From a virus: 28,762 bases of DNA. Positions 7,382 to 13,882 of this stretch are shown piece after piece (positions within the stretch are counted from its first letter, which is position 1; each line of letters starts with the position of its first letter). The notes beneath the pieces were generated by a model. It was not told the origin of the DNA, ran no database searches, and worked only from the letters and a program-made list of their open reading frames with translations. Location of the stretch: IMG/VR virus record IMGVR_UViG_3300006104_000052, positions 1 to 28,762 of that record; one strand, 5' to 3'. The position numbers and the translations under genes were made by a program.

Positions 7382-7402
7382 GTTCCTAAGAATTCTCATC
7401 AT
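7346..7402 (-). CDS. possible 18-residue leader peptide upstream of gp44
   Basis: The ORF MMRILRNVEFDEFDSTPV is preceded by GGAAGGAA with good spacing to ATGATG, the best Shine-Dalgarno in this 233-nt intergenic region. It ends 25 nt before the gp44 ATG and overlaps the three-way-junction fold, so its translation would open that fold. It is too short for any homology statement. Confidence 0.3.
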   Translation of the reverse strand: MMRILRNVEFDEFDSTPV

Positions 7403-7423
7403 CAGGCGTTCCTTCCCGCAGTC

Positions 7424-7455
7424 GCTTTCTACGACGATGCATCTCGATAGAAAGC
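7424..7455. repeat. 8-bp hairpin in the co-chaperonin-gp44 intergenic region
   Basis: GCTTTCTA (7424-7431) pairs with TAGAAAGC (7448-7455), and the loop contains a further CGA/TCG pairing. There is no T-run after it on the minus strand, so a role in RNA processing or regulation is as likely as termination. Confidence 0.4.
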
Positions 7456-7553
7456 AAGGGTTTATTGATTCTACTTTAGGAGTTCTGCGCGCCTTGCAAT
7501 CACGCTTTCCATAGGTACGCTCTTGATACGGTGGCAACCTACACCGTCGATTG

Positions 7554-7796
7554 TTATGCCGTATACACGGCCAAGATGGACTCGATTGGAACACGATAGG
7601 TGTCTTTGGAGACCTCAATCTGCTTGCCTCCGGCCACCTGCACACGATCACCAACCTTGATCGGCTCTTCGACTTTTGAACCTACTGACTGAACGATCCA
7701 CTTCCATTCAGGCTCGATCGTCACGAGTAAGTTACTCTGCTGTGAAGCATAAGACGCCTCACGCTTGACGATGACATTCTTTCCGATAGCTTTCAT
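7554..7796 (-). CDS. GroES/Cpn10-like co-chaperonin (gp31-like role)
   Basis: An 80-residue protein with the two ends of the Cpn10 fold: 'MKAIGKNVIVKRE' against GroES 'DRVIVKRKE', and 'IKVGDRVQVAGG...ESILAVYTA' against GroES 'VKVGDIVIF...SDILAIVEA'. The central part is shortened; GroES is 97 residues and T4 gp31 is 111. Such phage co-chaperonins cap host GroEL and, in T4, are needed to fold the major capsid protein. The segment between residues ~14 and 22 (SYASQQSNL) occupies the mobile-loop position. I chose ATG 7796 because similarity begins there; an upstream in-frame ATG at 7871 lies inside gp45. It sits between clamp gene 45 and clamp-loader gene 44, which are adjacent in T4. Confidence 0.78.
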   Translation of the reverse strand: MKAIGKNVIVKREASYASQQSNLLVTIEPEWKWIVQSVGSKVEEPIKVGDRVQVAGGKQIEVSKDTYRVPIESILAVYTA

Positions 7797-7807
7797 GATA
7801 TTATGTA

Positions 7808-8479
7808 TCAGATCGTTGAGGTCTTCTCGAGTGCCACGAAGTATTCGAGCTTGAAGTCCTGATGAGTCCACTTGGAGATCAATTTGGACGAGACTTCAAC
7901 GGAGTAGTCGCCACTCATCACCTTGAGATTGTCGATCAGGAACTCCAGAGAGAACTCCTTGCCCAGCTGATGTTTCTCGATCAGCTCGATCGAGAACGTG
8001 TTGGCCGATGTGTCCTTGGGATCCAGAACGACCAGGCTCAACGAGCCGGATACTGTACCCTTCAGAGCGACGATGGAATGCCCAAGGACCGATGCGGCGC
8101 GGCGAATCTTGGAGAGCAGAGCATTCGTGACTTTCACTTGAATGTCGGCCACTGGCATCTTGATCTCCTTCTGAGGAGTCGTGAGGACCGATGGATTGGC
8201 AAATCGATACTTCAAAGTCGTCACGTCTTTGGAAAGGATCGCGGAGTCTTCTTGCAGATCGATTGTCGGATCATCGATCAGATTTAATGCGGAGATGAAC
8301 TCATTTAGATCGTAGACTCCAAAGGAACGATCGAACGTTTCCGGAACCGTGACCGTGGCCATGATGTTCTTGGCCTCCGCGATCGTCGAGAAGGTATTGC
8401 CCTCCTTGATTACGAGATTGGGATTGATGGATGCGAAGTTCTTTAGAACGTCGAGTGTGAACTTGGATAGTTTAAGCAT
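7808..8479 (-). CDS. 45: sliding clamp gp45
   Basis: Processivity clamp of the replisome; in T4-like phages it also activates late transcription through gp55 and gp33. The 223-residue product starts MLKLSKFTLDVLKNFASINPN (T4: MKLSKDTTALLKNFATINSG) and keeps 'VYDLNEFISALNLI.D' and 'VMSGDYSVEVSSK', ending 'YFVALEKTSTI' (T4: YVVALEADSTHDF). The start at 8479 matches T4; the longer open frame up to 8581 lies inside the upstream gene. Its start overlaps the stop of the DUF6378-like gene by 8 nt. No late octamer is present, as expected for an early or middle gene. Confidence 0.96.
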   Translation of the reverse strand: MLKLSKFTLDVLKNFASINPNLVIKEGNTFSTIAEAKNIMATVTVPETFDRSFGVYDLNEFISALNLIDDPTIDLQEDSAILSKDVTTLKYRFANPSVLTTPQKEIKMPVADIQVKVTNALLSKIRRAASVLGHSIVALKGTVSGSLSLVVLDPKDTSANTFSIELIEKHQLGKEFSLEFLIDNLKVMSGDYSVEVSSKLISKWTHQDFKLEYFVALEKTSTI

Positions 8480-8807
8480 GTGATTTATTATTATTTGATT
8501 GCGGTTGTTGATCTTTTTCGGCAAATTGAAGATAAGCTCGTGCGTCGACGTAGTTGTCGGCATGAAACACACGTGCGGCACGTTGAACCTTGAAGGACAC
8601 CATCATGAGCTCGACGAGCCATGATGGCATCGCATGATCCAGGCGAATCTGATAGTGCTGCTGAATCAGAGCGGTCCATGCCAGACCGATGTTCTCGTGG
8701 GACAGAGTCGCGTCGCCATATACCTTGCCGCGTTCGGCAATGGTCGCTTGAACGACGTCATTCGTGGATTGGGTGTCTTTCATCGCTGAGTATGGGATCT
8801 TGGACAT
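8472..8807 (-). CDS. DUF6378-like phage protein
   Basis: A 111-residue soluble protein with the pattern ERGKVYGDATLSHENIGLAWTALI...MMVSFKVQRAARVFHADNYVDARAYLQFAE. This matches the small phage family (DUF6378) found beside nucleotide or replication genes, characterised by an 'ERG..YG' start, a conserved central Trp and a 'D.Y.DA.AY' C-terminal helix. All-helical structure is likely; the biochemical function is unknown. ATG 8807 (MSKIPYS) is preferred, though ATG 8816 (MNFMSK) is equally close and neither has a clear Shine-Dalgarno. The Q/N/K-rich C-terminus overlaps the start of gp45, implying coupled expression. Confidence 0.6.
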   Translation of the reverse strand: MSKIPYSAMKDTQSTNDVVQATIAERGKVYGDATLSHENIGLAWTALIQQHYQIRLDHAMPSWLVELMMVSFKVQRAARVFHADNYVDARAYLQFAEKDQQPQSNNNKSHA

Positions 8808-8834
8808 AAAATTCATTGATCGATCTGAAGATAA

Positions 8835-8870
8835 GCGGCCGACCTGGGATCGAACATCCAGATCGGCCGC
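8835..8870 (-). terminator. strong GC-rich hairpin between small DNA-binding-like gene and DUF6378 gene
   Basis: GCGGCCGA (8835-8842) pairs with TCGGCCGC (8863-8870). CTGG/CCAG extends the stem after a single mismatch, leaving a 10-nt loop. There is little T-run after it, so it is either a weak terminator or an RNA structural element. Confidence 0.5.
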
Positions 8871-8888
8871 CATTGATCATTCGAGCGA

Positions 8889-9188
8889 TTAGTTGCTCAA
8901 ACGATAACGATTCTCGATGCCGGCCGGAGTGCGACCATAGTTGCACGCGTGTGGACGACGCCCGGTGGCGGACTTGCCAGTCTTCGCGTTGTGGGGATTC
9001 GAGTAGATGATGAAGCCATCATCGCGAAGCTTGGTCACGACGGAAGTCGGATTGGTGATGCCGGCCGCACGAGCTTCAGCGTTCGTGAACGGCATACCTT
9101 GAGAGAGGGTTTCGAGGATCGCACCCTTCTGTGTGCCGGTGGCTTTGTAGTTCTTGATGAGCTGTTTGATTGCAGTCTTATTGTTCAT
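8889..9188 (-). CDS. small winged-helix-like protein, unknown role
   Basis: A 99-residue basic protein. Residues ~20-62 (QKGAILETLSQG.PFTNAEARAAGITNPTSVVTKLRDDGFIIYSN) have the spacing of a winged helix-turn-helix: a helix, a turn at the 'AAGITNPTSV' recognition segment, and a 'GF.IYSN' wing strand. It ends with 'ACNYGRTPAGIENRYRLSN'. Similar small HTH proteins are widespread and mostly unnamed in T4-like phages. It could be a regulator, but no target is evident. It is bracketed by a hairpin downstream and a 117-nt gap upstream in which I see nothing but an AATAAAT-like stretch. Confidence 0.5.
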   Translation of the reverse strand: MNNKTAIKQLIKNYKATGTQKGAILETLSQGMPFTNAEARAAGITNPTSVVTKLRDDGFIIYSNPHNAKTGKSATGRRPHACNYGRTPAGIENRYRLSN

Positions 9189-9305
9189 GTTATGTTGTTT
9201 TCAATTGCCGATTTATTGTTTTCTCAGTGGTACTCGGCTAACATACCGTTGAGAGATCATAATAAACTGAGTGAGTCGACTTGTACAGCCAATTGTTTCC
9301 CAGCG

Positions 9306-10181
9306 TCACGCCTCAATGAGCTTATACTTCTTGCCATCAATCTCGATAAGCTTGCCAACACATGAGGATTCAGGCTTCGATTCTTTCTTTGGAGCGGGAA
9401 CGATGACAAGCTTACCGTAACCCACATCACCAATAAATGTAGCGCATTGAATCTCATACTTGTCGATCGCGCATTTTTCATATACGTTAATTCCAGCGAA
9501 AACCGTCAGGCCAGCATTGATGCCCTCGCCAGCCTTGATGCCCTCGCCAGCATTGATGCCACAGCCAGCCTCGATGCCCGTGCCAGCCTTGATGCCCCAG
9601 CCAGCCTTGATGCCACAGCCAGCCTCGATGCCACAGCCAACATCGATGCCCCAGCCAGCCTCGATGCCACAGCCAACATCGATGCCCCAGCCAGCATTGA
9701 TGCCCGTGCCAGCCTTGATGCCCCAGCCAGCATTGATGCCACAGCCAGCCTTGATGCCATAGCCAGCCTTGATGCCCCCGCCAGCATTGATGCCCCAGCC
9801 AGCATTGATGCCCTCGCCAGCCTCGATGCCCCAGCCAGCCGTGATGCCCTCGCCGGCATTGATGCCATGGCCAGCATTGATGCCCTCGCCAGCCTTGATG
9901 CCCCCGCCAGCATTGATGCCCCAGCCAGCATTGATGCCCTCGCCAGCCTCGATGCCACAGCCAGCCTTGATGCCACAGCCAGCATTGATGCCCCAGCCAG
10001 CATTGATGCCACAGCCAGCGCCAAAAACTATGCTTCCGGTACAGCTTATGCCTTTATGGAAACGAATGACTCCTAGATCATCATCAGACGTAATATGCCC
10101 ATCGAAGTTTTCAAGATTCTGAGCACCGACATAGAAGTTGTTCTCGTCAAGGTGACTTTTAGCAATAGCGAATGTTTTCAT
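9306..10181 (-). CDS. hexapeptide-repeat solenoid protein (28 x GI-x-A-G-x)
   Basis: A 291-residue protein. Residues 1-57 form an N-terminal cap (MKTFAIAKSHLDENNF... with a DFDGHITSDDD-like acidic segment). Residues 58-225 are 28 consecutive six-residue repeats of the form G-I-(N/K/E/T/D)-(A/V)-G-(W/C/E/G/H/Y/T/L). A C-terminal cap follows, ending 'LIEIDGKKYKLIEA'. Positions 1, 2 and 5 are almost invariant, while 3 and 6 vary. This suggests a beta-solenoid with a conserved core and a variable exposed face carrying Trp, Cys or charged residues. There is no signal peptide. Similar GIxAGx-repeat proteins are known in phage and bacterial genomes without an assigned function. A structural/adhesive or polymer-forming role is only a guess. 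It is followed downstream by the small winged-helix-like gene. Confidence 0.7.
   Translation of the reverse strand: MKTFAIAKSHLDENNFYVGAQNLENFDGHITSDDDLGVIRFHKGISCTGSIVFGAGCGINAGWGINAGCGIKAGCGIEAGEGINAGWGINAGGGIKAGEGINAGHGINAGEGITAGWGIEAGEGINAGWGINAGGGIKAGYGIKAGCGINAGWGIKAGTGINAGWGIDVGCGIEAGWGIDVGCGIEAGCGIKAGWGIKAGTGIEAGCGINAGEGIKAGEGINAGLTVFAGINVYEKCAIDKYEIQCATFIGDVGYGKLVIVPAPKKESKPESSCVGKLIEIDGKKYKLIEA
9507..10010. repeat. 28 tandem copies of a degenerate 18-bp coding repeat
   Basis: Each unit reads roughly ATTGATGCCxxxCCAGCC on the plus strand and encodes one hexapeptide. Near-identical copies would allow slippage or recombination to change the copy number and shuffle variable positions. 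Because the unit is a multiple of 3 and lacks stops in several frames, long spurious ORFs appear on both strands here. Confidence 0.95.
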
Positions 10182-10231
10182 AATTAGTTGGTGATTGAAT
10201 TGGTTGTGATTAGAATGACACGTTTGCTAAA

Positions 10232-11443
10232 TCACCGCTCAGCGTTCGATTCAGTGACTGGTGGTGGAACGGGCGTGGACGAAGGAATGATCGACGGATC
10301 GATCTTCGTGTAGAGATCCATGAAAGCCGCCTTGGTGTCAGAGTCGAATCGTGAGATGCACAGCTGAATCGATTCCATGCGCTCACCAAAGATCGCAAAC
10401 GACTTGACGATGTGACAAAGACGGCGAGTCGAAATGACTTCTTCGATGGCGTCCTGCTCGAAAGTCTTGCGAATGACTTCCGACCAGTCACAGAGCTTGG
10501 TGGCGAAATCCTCGTCGATGCGACCGAACTTCTCCATGTGCTTGAGAACGATCTTCTTCTCCGTATACTTCGGAGCGTATGGCTGCTCGATTGTGGCCAC
10601 GAAGCGTTCGAGGAAAGCCTCATCGATGATCGTTGCGGCCGCGAATCGGCCGTCGTCGGAGCCGCGACCCTTGGTGTTGGCCGTCGCGATGACGTTGAAA
10701 CCTTTGGCCGGATGAATCACCTGACCGGTCTTCTTGATGAGCACCGGATTGCCTTCGAGGACGCCTTGCAGGCACATAATTTTGTTCGAACCACGATCGA
10801 TCTCGTCGATGAGCAGAAGGCATCCACGTTCCATGGCCTTGATGACCGGACCTTTGCAGAAGACGGTCTCACCGTTGAGAAGACGAAAACCGCCGATCAG
10901 ATCGTCCTCGTCCGTCTCAGGCGAGATCTGCACGCGAATATATTCGCGCTTGAGCTTGGCACAGCATTGCTCGACCATCTTGGTCTTGCCATTGCCGGAC
11001 AGGCCGGAGATGAAGAGCGGAAAGAAGAGCTCCGAAGCGACCGCACGAAGCACCGTGTCGTAAGCGCCCCAGCGCACGTAGGTTGGATCGATCTCGGGCA
11101 CATATGCGTCCGCGGACATAATTGATTGAACTCCGGCCGACATTTGAAAGGCGAGTGACGGCACCGTGGGAGCCATCGGAGCGGGCGACGAAGTGGCCGC
11201 TGCCGGAGCCGGTGAGTGAGTTGGAGGGATCACGGTGCCGTCAAGACGAGCGAAGAGCTGAGCAAGATCATACTTGCCACGGCCGATGTTGAACTCGGAC
11301 CGCATGAGCACTTCGTAAATTTGATTCCAAGTGAAGCCGTTGGCTCGCGCCACCTGCTTGATGTGTTCGGAGGTGTGAATTGTGCCGGCGCTCGAGCCCT
11401 TGAGCTGAGCCAGCGTTTGATTGATTTTAGCTTGTTCGATCAT
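10232..11443 (-). CDS. CobS-like AAA+ ATPase (MoxR type)
   Basis: A 403-residue AAA+ ATPase of the CobS/MoxR group, common in T4-like cyanophages. Residues 1-75 form a helical N-terminal domain, followed by a Pro/Ala-rich linker (PPTHSPAPAAATSSPAP). The ATPase core has Walker A 'GLSGNGKTKMVEQ', 'VQISPETDEDDLIGGFRLLNGETVF', Walker B 'CLLLIDEIDRGS', sensor 1 'NVIATANTKGRG' and arginine finger 'DEAFLERF'. In bacteria CobS and CobT insert cobalt into the corrin ring together with CobN. Here the partner (the next gene upstream) is a VWA protein, so a MoxR-VWA chaperone/remodelling pair is equally possible. The start MIEQ is placed 6 nt from the -10 box of a strong promoter, implying a leaderless transcript. 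Confidence 0.9.
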   Translation of the reverse strand: MIEQAKINQTLAQLKGSSAGTIHTSEHIKQVARANGFTWNQIYEVLMRSEFNIGRGKYDLAQLFARLDGTVIPPTHSPAPAAATSSPAPMAPTVPSLAFQMSAGVQSIMSADAYVPEIDPTYVRWGAYDTVLRAVASELFFPLFISGLSGNGKTKMVEQCCAKLKREYIRVQISPETDEDDLIGGFRLLNGETVFCKGPVIKAMERGCLLLIDEIDRGSNKIMCLQGVLEGNPVLIKKTGQVIHPAKGFNVIATANTKGRGSDDGRFAAATIIDEAFLERFVATIEQPYAPKYTEKKIVLKHMEKFGRIDEDFATKLCDWSEVIRKTFEQDAIEEVISTRRLCHIVKSFAIFGERMESIQLCISRFDSDTKAAFMDLYTKIDPSIIPSSTPVPPPVTESNAER

Positions 11444-11449
11444 GATATA

Positions 11450-11477
11450 ATTCTATCAAGTATTGTCGGTTTGTAAA
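11450..11477 (-). promoter_or_regulatory. sigma70-type promoter of the CobS-like gene
   Basis: -35 TTTACA (11472-11477), 16-nt spacer, -10 TAGAAT (11450-11455) preceded by TG (extended -10). Six nt separate the -10 from the ATG. The layout is identical to the CobT-like promoter at 13803-13830. Confidence 0.72.
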
Positions 11478-11500
11478 TAAAAAAGTGATGGAGTATTTGA

Positions 11501-11522
11501 TTGCAAATCAGCTACTTGCACA
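11501..11522 (-). promoter_or_regulatory. conserved dyad box upstream of the CobS-like promoter
   Basis: A 22-bp block identical to 13854-13875, containing the inverted repeat TGCAA-N9-TTGCA. It lies 23 nt upstream of the -35 element. It is likely a binding site for a dimeric regulator or activator; which protein binds is unknown. Confidence 0.6.
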
Positions 11523-11525
11523 AGC

Positions 11526-13796
11526 TTAGGCAATTTGAGCCGCGAACTTGTTGAGGAGAATGCGAGAATTGCGCTTGTCGGAATTGAATTTCGTGAAGGC
11601 TCGTGACATTTTGGACGTCGTCATCTTGGCATCAGAATCGGATTCCGGATCGAATGATTCATCGTCCGTGATGACGAGGTCGCTCGGAGTGCCGAGGACG
11701 TAGTAGGCATCGAAGCCAAAGCCACCACGAATCTCGACGAAATGTTGCTTGCGATAGGCTTTCTTGAGATTCTCCAGAAGTTCCTGTGTCTCGGAGCTCG
11801 AGTTGCGTTTGAGACCACGCAAAGCACCATTCACTTTCGTCATGGCCAGTTTCTCACTTCCAGGAACGAAGAAGCAAGTGACCGTGCAGTTGCAGGTCTC
11901 ACGAAGAGATTCGATGAGCTTATCGTAGTTGCCGGAAAAGCCATAAGTCAGATCGATTCGACGGCCATTGATGATTCCGGTATATTTGCTATTGATGGAC
12001 GGCTTCTGACCAAGCTTTTCGGCAACATCGGAGTTGTAAACGTAATTGAGGCCACTGCCGTCACCGTCCGTAAGAAAGAGCACACTGACCTTCTGAACCG
12101 GATTGACCTGACGAAACTGACGAACCAGAACGTGAGCCGCAACGATCGCCTCGAGGAGAGGAGTGCCACTAAGCTCTTCAAGCTTACTCGTAACCGGACA
12201 ATTGTAGTTGCTCAATGGATTGTATACAATCGCGTCGACGCGGTAGCCTTTACGCCAGGCCACATGTGTCAGAGTCTCGGAGACGGCCAATTCGAACTCG
12301 GCCTTGCTCATCTTGCTCGAGAAGATCTCGATCATTTGAAGGTCTTCGATTCGAATCTCATCGTGAGCCTGAGCGGCGAGAATGGCCGGCTTGGAGACAC
12401 TTGGATTCGTGAAGCCAAGGACTCGAAAGGGAATGTTTAGAGAGCGGCAGAACATCACCAGATTGACCGTGTGTTCGAGGACCGTGCCGAGCACAGTATT
12501 CATTGAAGATGAGTAGTCGACAAAGAACACCATGCCATGATTCTTGGCATCGGCCAAGCGTGTCGCGGACTTGAATATATCGTCCGCATACTTGTAGCTG
12601 TGCAAACGATTGACATTGATGATGCCGGTCGAGGACACCGTAGCACGAGAATATTGATAAGCCGCCTTGCGCATGTTGAACTCGGTGGCCAGAGTGGCCA
12701 CGTACTTCTTGGCCTTGGCACGGAGTTTAGTCACCTCGGTCTGCACACCAGCATCGGCCATGTAGCACGCATAGCCCGGGCACTTGGCACGTTCGGCCAT
12801 CACTTCGGAGAATGGAATGATCAGGCTCTCGATCGTCTTTGTCGAAGGCATCGAGAAGTGACGATTGCCGTCGTTAACCGCCATGTCTTTGACGGCCTGC
12901 TGAAGCGCTTGCTCGGTCTGAGAAGTGAGCTCGGAGATGAGATCACTATAGTCCTGCTGATCGTCACTTTGACTGGACGTTGAATTGTTGCCGTCGACTT
13001 CTTCGGATTGATCGCTTTCGGTCTGAGCGGATGAGGTGGTGCGTTTTGCCTCGGCTTCGTCACCAGAATCGGCTTCGTCGGCCTTGTCGTCGGATGAATC
13101 GGCTTCGTCACCAGAATCGGCTTCGTCACCAGAATCGGCTTCGGAAGGCTGATCGGCCGTAGGATGCTGAGGAGCATCGGCATCCGGCTTACTGGAAGGT
13201 GTCGGCTGCTTGGATTGTTGAGATTGCTTGCCGACGAGTTCGGCCAGTTCCTTGCAGACGGACAGGACGTCGTCAAAAGTCTGAGCGGCCATTGCCTTGT
13301 CGTAAATCACCAACTCCGAAGCCGTCAGAGGAACCTGAACGGCGCCGCGAGTCTTGGCATGGATGTTGAGGCGATCGGCCACGTTGAGGGACGCCAGATC
13401 TTTGCCTTTGATGCCAAAGAAGTCATCGGCCACGAACTGAGCGTATGCGGCACGAAAGGTGGAAGACAAGCCAGGATATGTGTCTTGAATCATTCGCTCG
13501 ATGCGAATGTCCTCGACGATGTTGCAGATCGAGAACGGAACGCCGGGAAGGGCATCATGAAAGCGAGTGTGACCATTGGCCGGCGTATAGAGAGCATGGC
13601 CGACTTCGTGGCCACAAAGCAAATCATATACGTTCTTGCCTTTATTCTGCCAGAGGGGAAGGCCAAGCACACGATGCTTGACATCGAAATATGCCGTCGT
13701 GTAGTTGCCGTGCTGAATCCGGACGTTTTCCTTGGCCAGCAGCTTGGCGAGCATGCCTTGCTGTTCCAGATTTACGGCTTGATGTTGTTCGATCAT
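11526..13796 (-). CDS. CobT-like protein with HExxH and VWA (MIDAS) domains
   Basis: A 756-residue protein, the partner of the CobS-like ATPase. Residues 60-70 hold a zinc-peptidase-like HEVGH motif (H63, E64, H67), with 'NIVEDIRIERM' ~30 residues on as possible third ligand. A long acidic, low-complexity linker at ~200-275 has repeated ADSGDE units. The C-terminal third is a von Willebrand A domain with a MIDAS motif (FFVDYSSSM, DxSxS) and 'FLTDGDGSG'. CobT of the aerobic cobaltochelatase has the same acidic-linker/VWA plan, and phage homologues are usually annotated CobT or 'peptidase'. The window shows no CobN-like chelatase subunit, so cobalamin synthesis by this phage alone is not supported. 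It is driven by its own promoter, giving a near-leaderless start MIEQ. Confidence 0.88.
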   Translation of the reverse strand: MIEQHQAVNLEQQGMLAKLLAKENVRIQHGNYTTAYFDVKHRVLGLPLWQNKGKNVYDLLCGHEVGHALYTPANGHTRFHDALPGVPFSICNIVEDIRIERMIQDTYPGLSSTFRAAYAQFVADDFFGIKGKDLASLNVADRLNIHAKTRGAVQVPLTASELVIYDKAMAAQTFDDVLSVCKELAELVGKQSQQSKQPTPSSKPDADAPQHPTADQPSEADSGDEADSGDEADSSDDKADEADSGDEAEAKRTTSSAQTESDQSEEVDGNNSTSSQSDDQQDYSDLISELTSQTEQALQQAVKDMAVNDGNRHFSMPSTKTIESLIIPFSEVMAERAKCPGYACYMADAGVQTEVTKLRAKAKKYVATLATEFNMRKAAYQYSRATVSSTGIINVNRLHSYKYADDIFKSATRLADAKNHGMVFFVDYSSSMNTVLGTVLEHTVNLVMFCRSLNIPFRVLGFTNPSVSKPAILAAQAHDEIRIEDLQMIEIFSSKMSKAEFELAVSETLTHVAWRKGYRVDAIVYNPLSNYNCPVTSKLEELSGTPLLEAIVAAHVLVRQFRQVNPVQKVSVLFLTDGDGSGLNYVYNSDVAEKLGQKPSINSKYTGIINGRRIDLTYGFSGNYDKLIESLRETCNCTVTCFFVPGSEKLAMTKVNGALRGLKRNSSSETQELLENLKKAYRKQHFVEIRGGFGFDAYYVLGTPSDLVITDDESFDPESDSDAKMTTSKMSRAFTKFNSDKRNSRILLNKFAAQIA
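13051..13143. repeat. short tandem repeats encoding ADSGDE in the CobT-like linker
   Basis: About five copies, some degenerate, of an 18-bp unit (TCGGCTTCGTCACCAGAA on the plus strand) encode the acidic linker. The unit length equals that of the hexapeptide gene, but the sequence is unrelated. Confidence 0.8.
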
Positions 13797-13802
13797 GTAT
13801 AC

Positions 13803-13830
13803 ATTCTACAGCAGAATGCCGGAATGTAAA
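13803..13830 (-). promoter_or_regulatory. sigma70-type promoter of the CobT-like gene
   Basis: -35 TTTACA (13825-13830), 16-nt spacer, -10 TAGAAT (13803-13808), and 6 nt to the ATG at 13796. About 80 bp of this upstream region align with that of the CobS-like gene. Confidence 0.72.
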
Positions 13831-13853
13831 CAAAAAAGTGCTAAAATATCTCG

Positions 13854-13875
13854 TTGCAAATCAGCTACTTGCACA
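13854..13875 (-). promoter_or_regulatory. conserved dyad box upstream of the CobT-like promoter
   Basis: Identical over 22 bp to 11501-11522, with the same TGCAA-N9-TTGCA dyad. It sits just past the gp46 stop codon (13883) and 23 nt upstream of the -35 box. Confidence 0.6.
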
Positions 13876-13882
13876 CGGACCG

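Noticed and set aside
9189-9305. Promoter or gene in the 117-nt gap upstream of the winged-helix-like gene
   Set aside because: Only an imperfect AATAAAT-like stretch was found; no convincing -10/-35 pair, terminator or ORF.
9507-10010. CRISPR array
   Set aside because: The units are contiguous 18-mers without unique spacers and encode a continuous hexapeptide repeat protein.
9447-10122. Long plus-strand and alternative minus-strand ORFs across the repeat region
   Set aside because: They are frame shadows of the 18-bp coding repeat, which has no stops in several frames. Only the 9306-10181 minus frame has non-repeat ends of normal composition and fits the strand of all neighbours.
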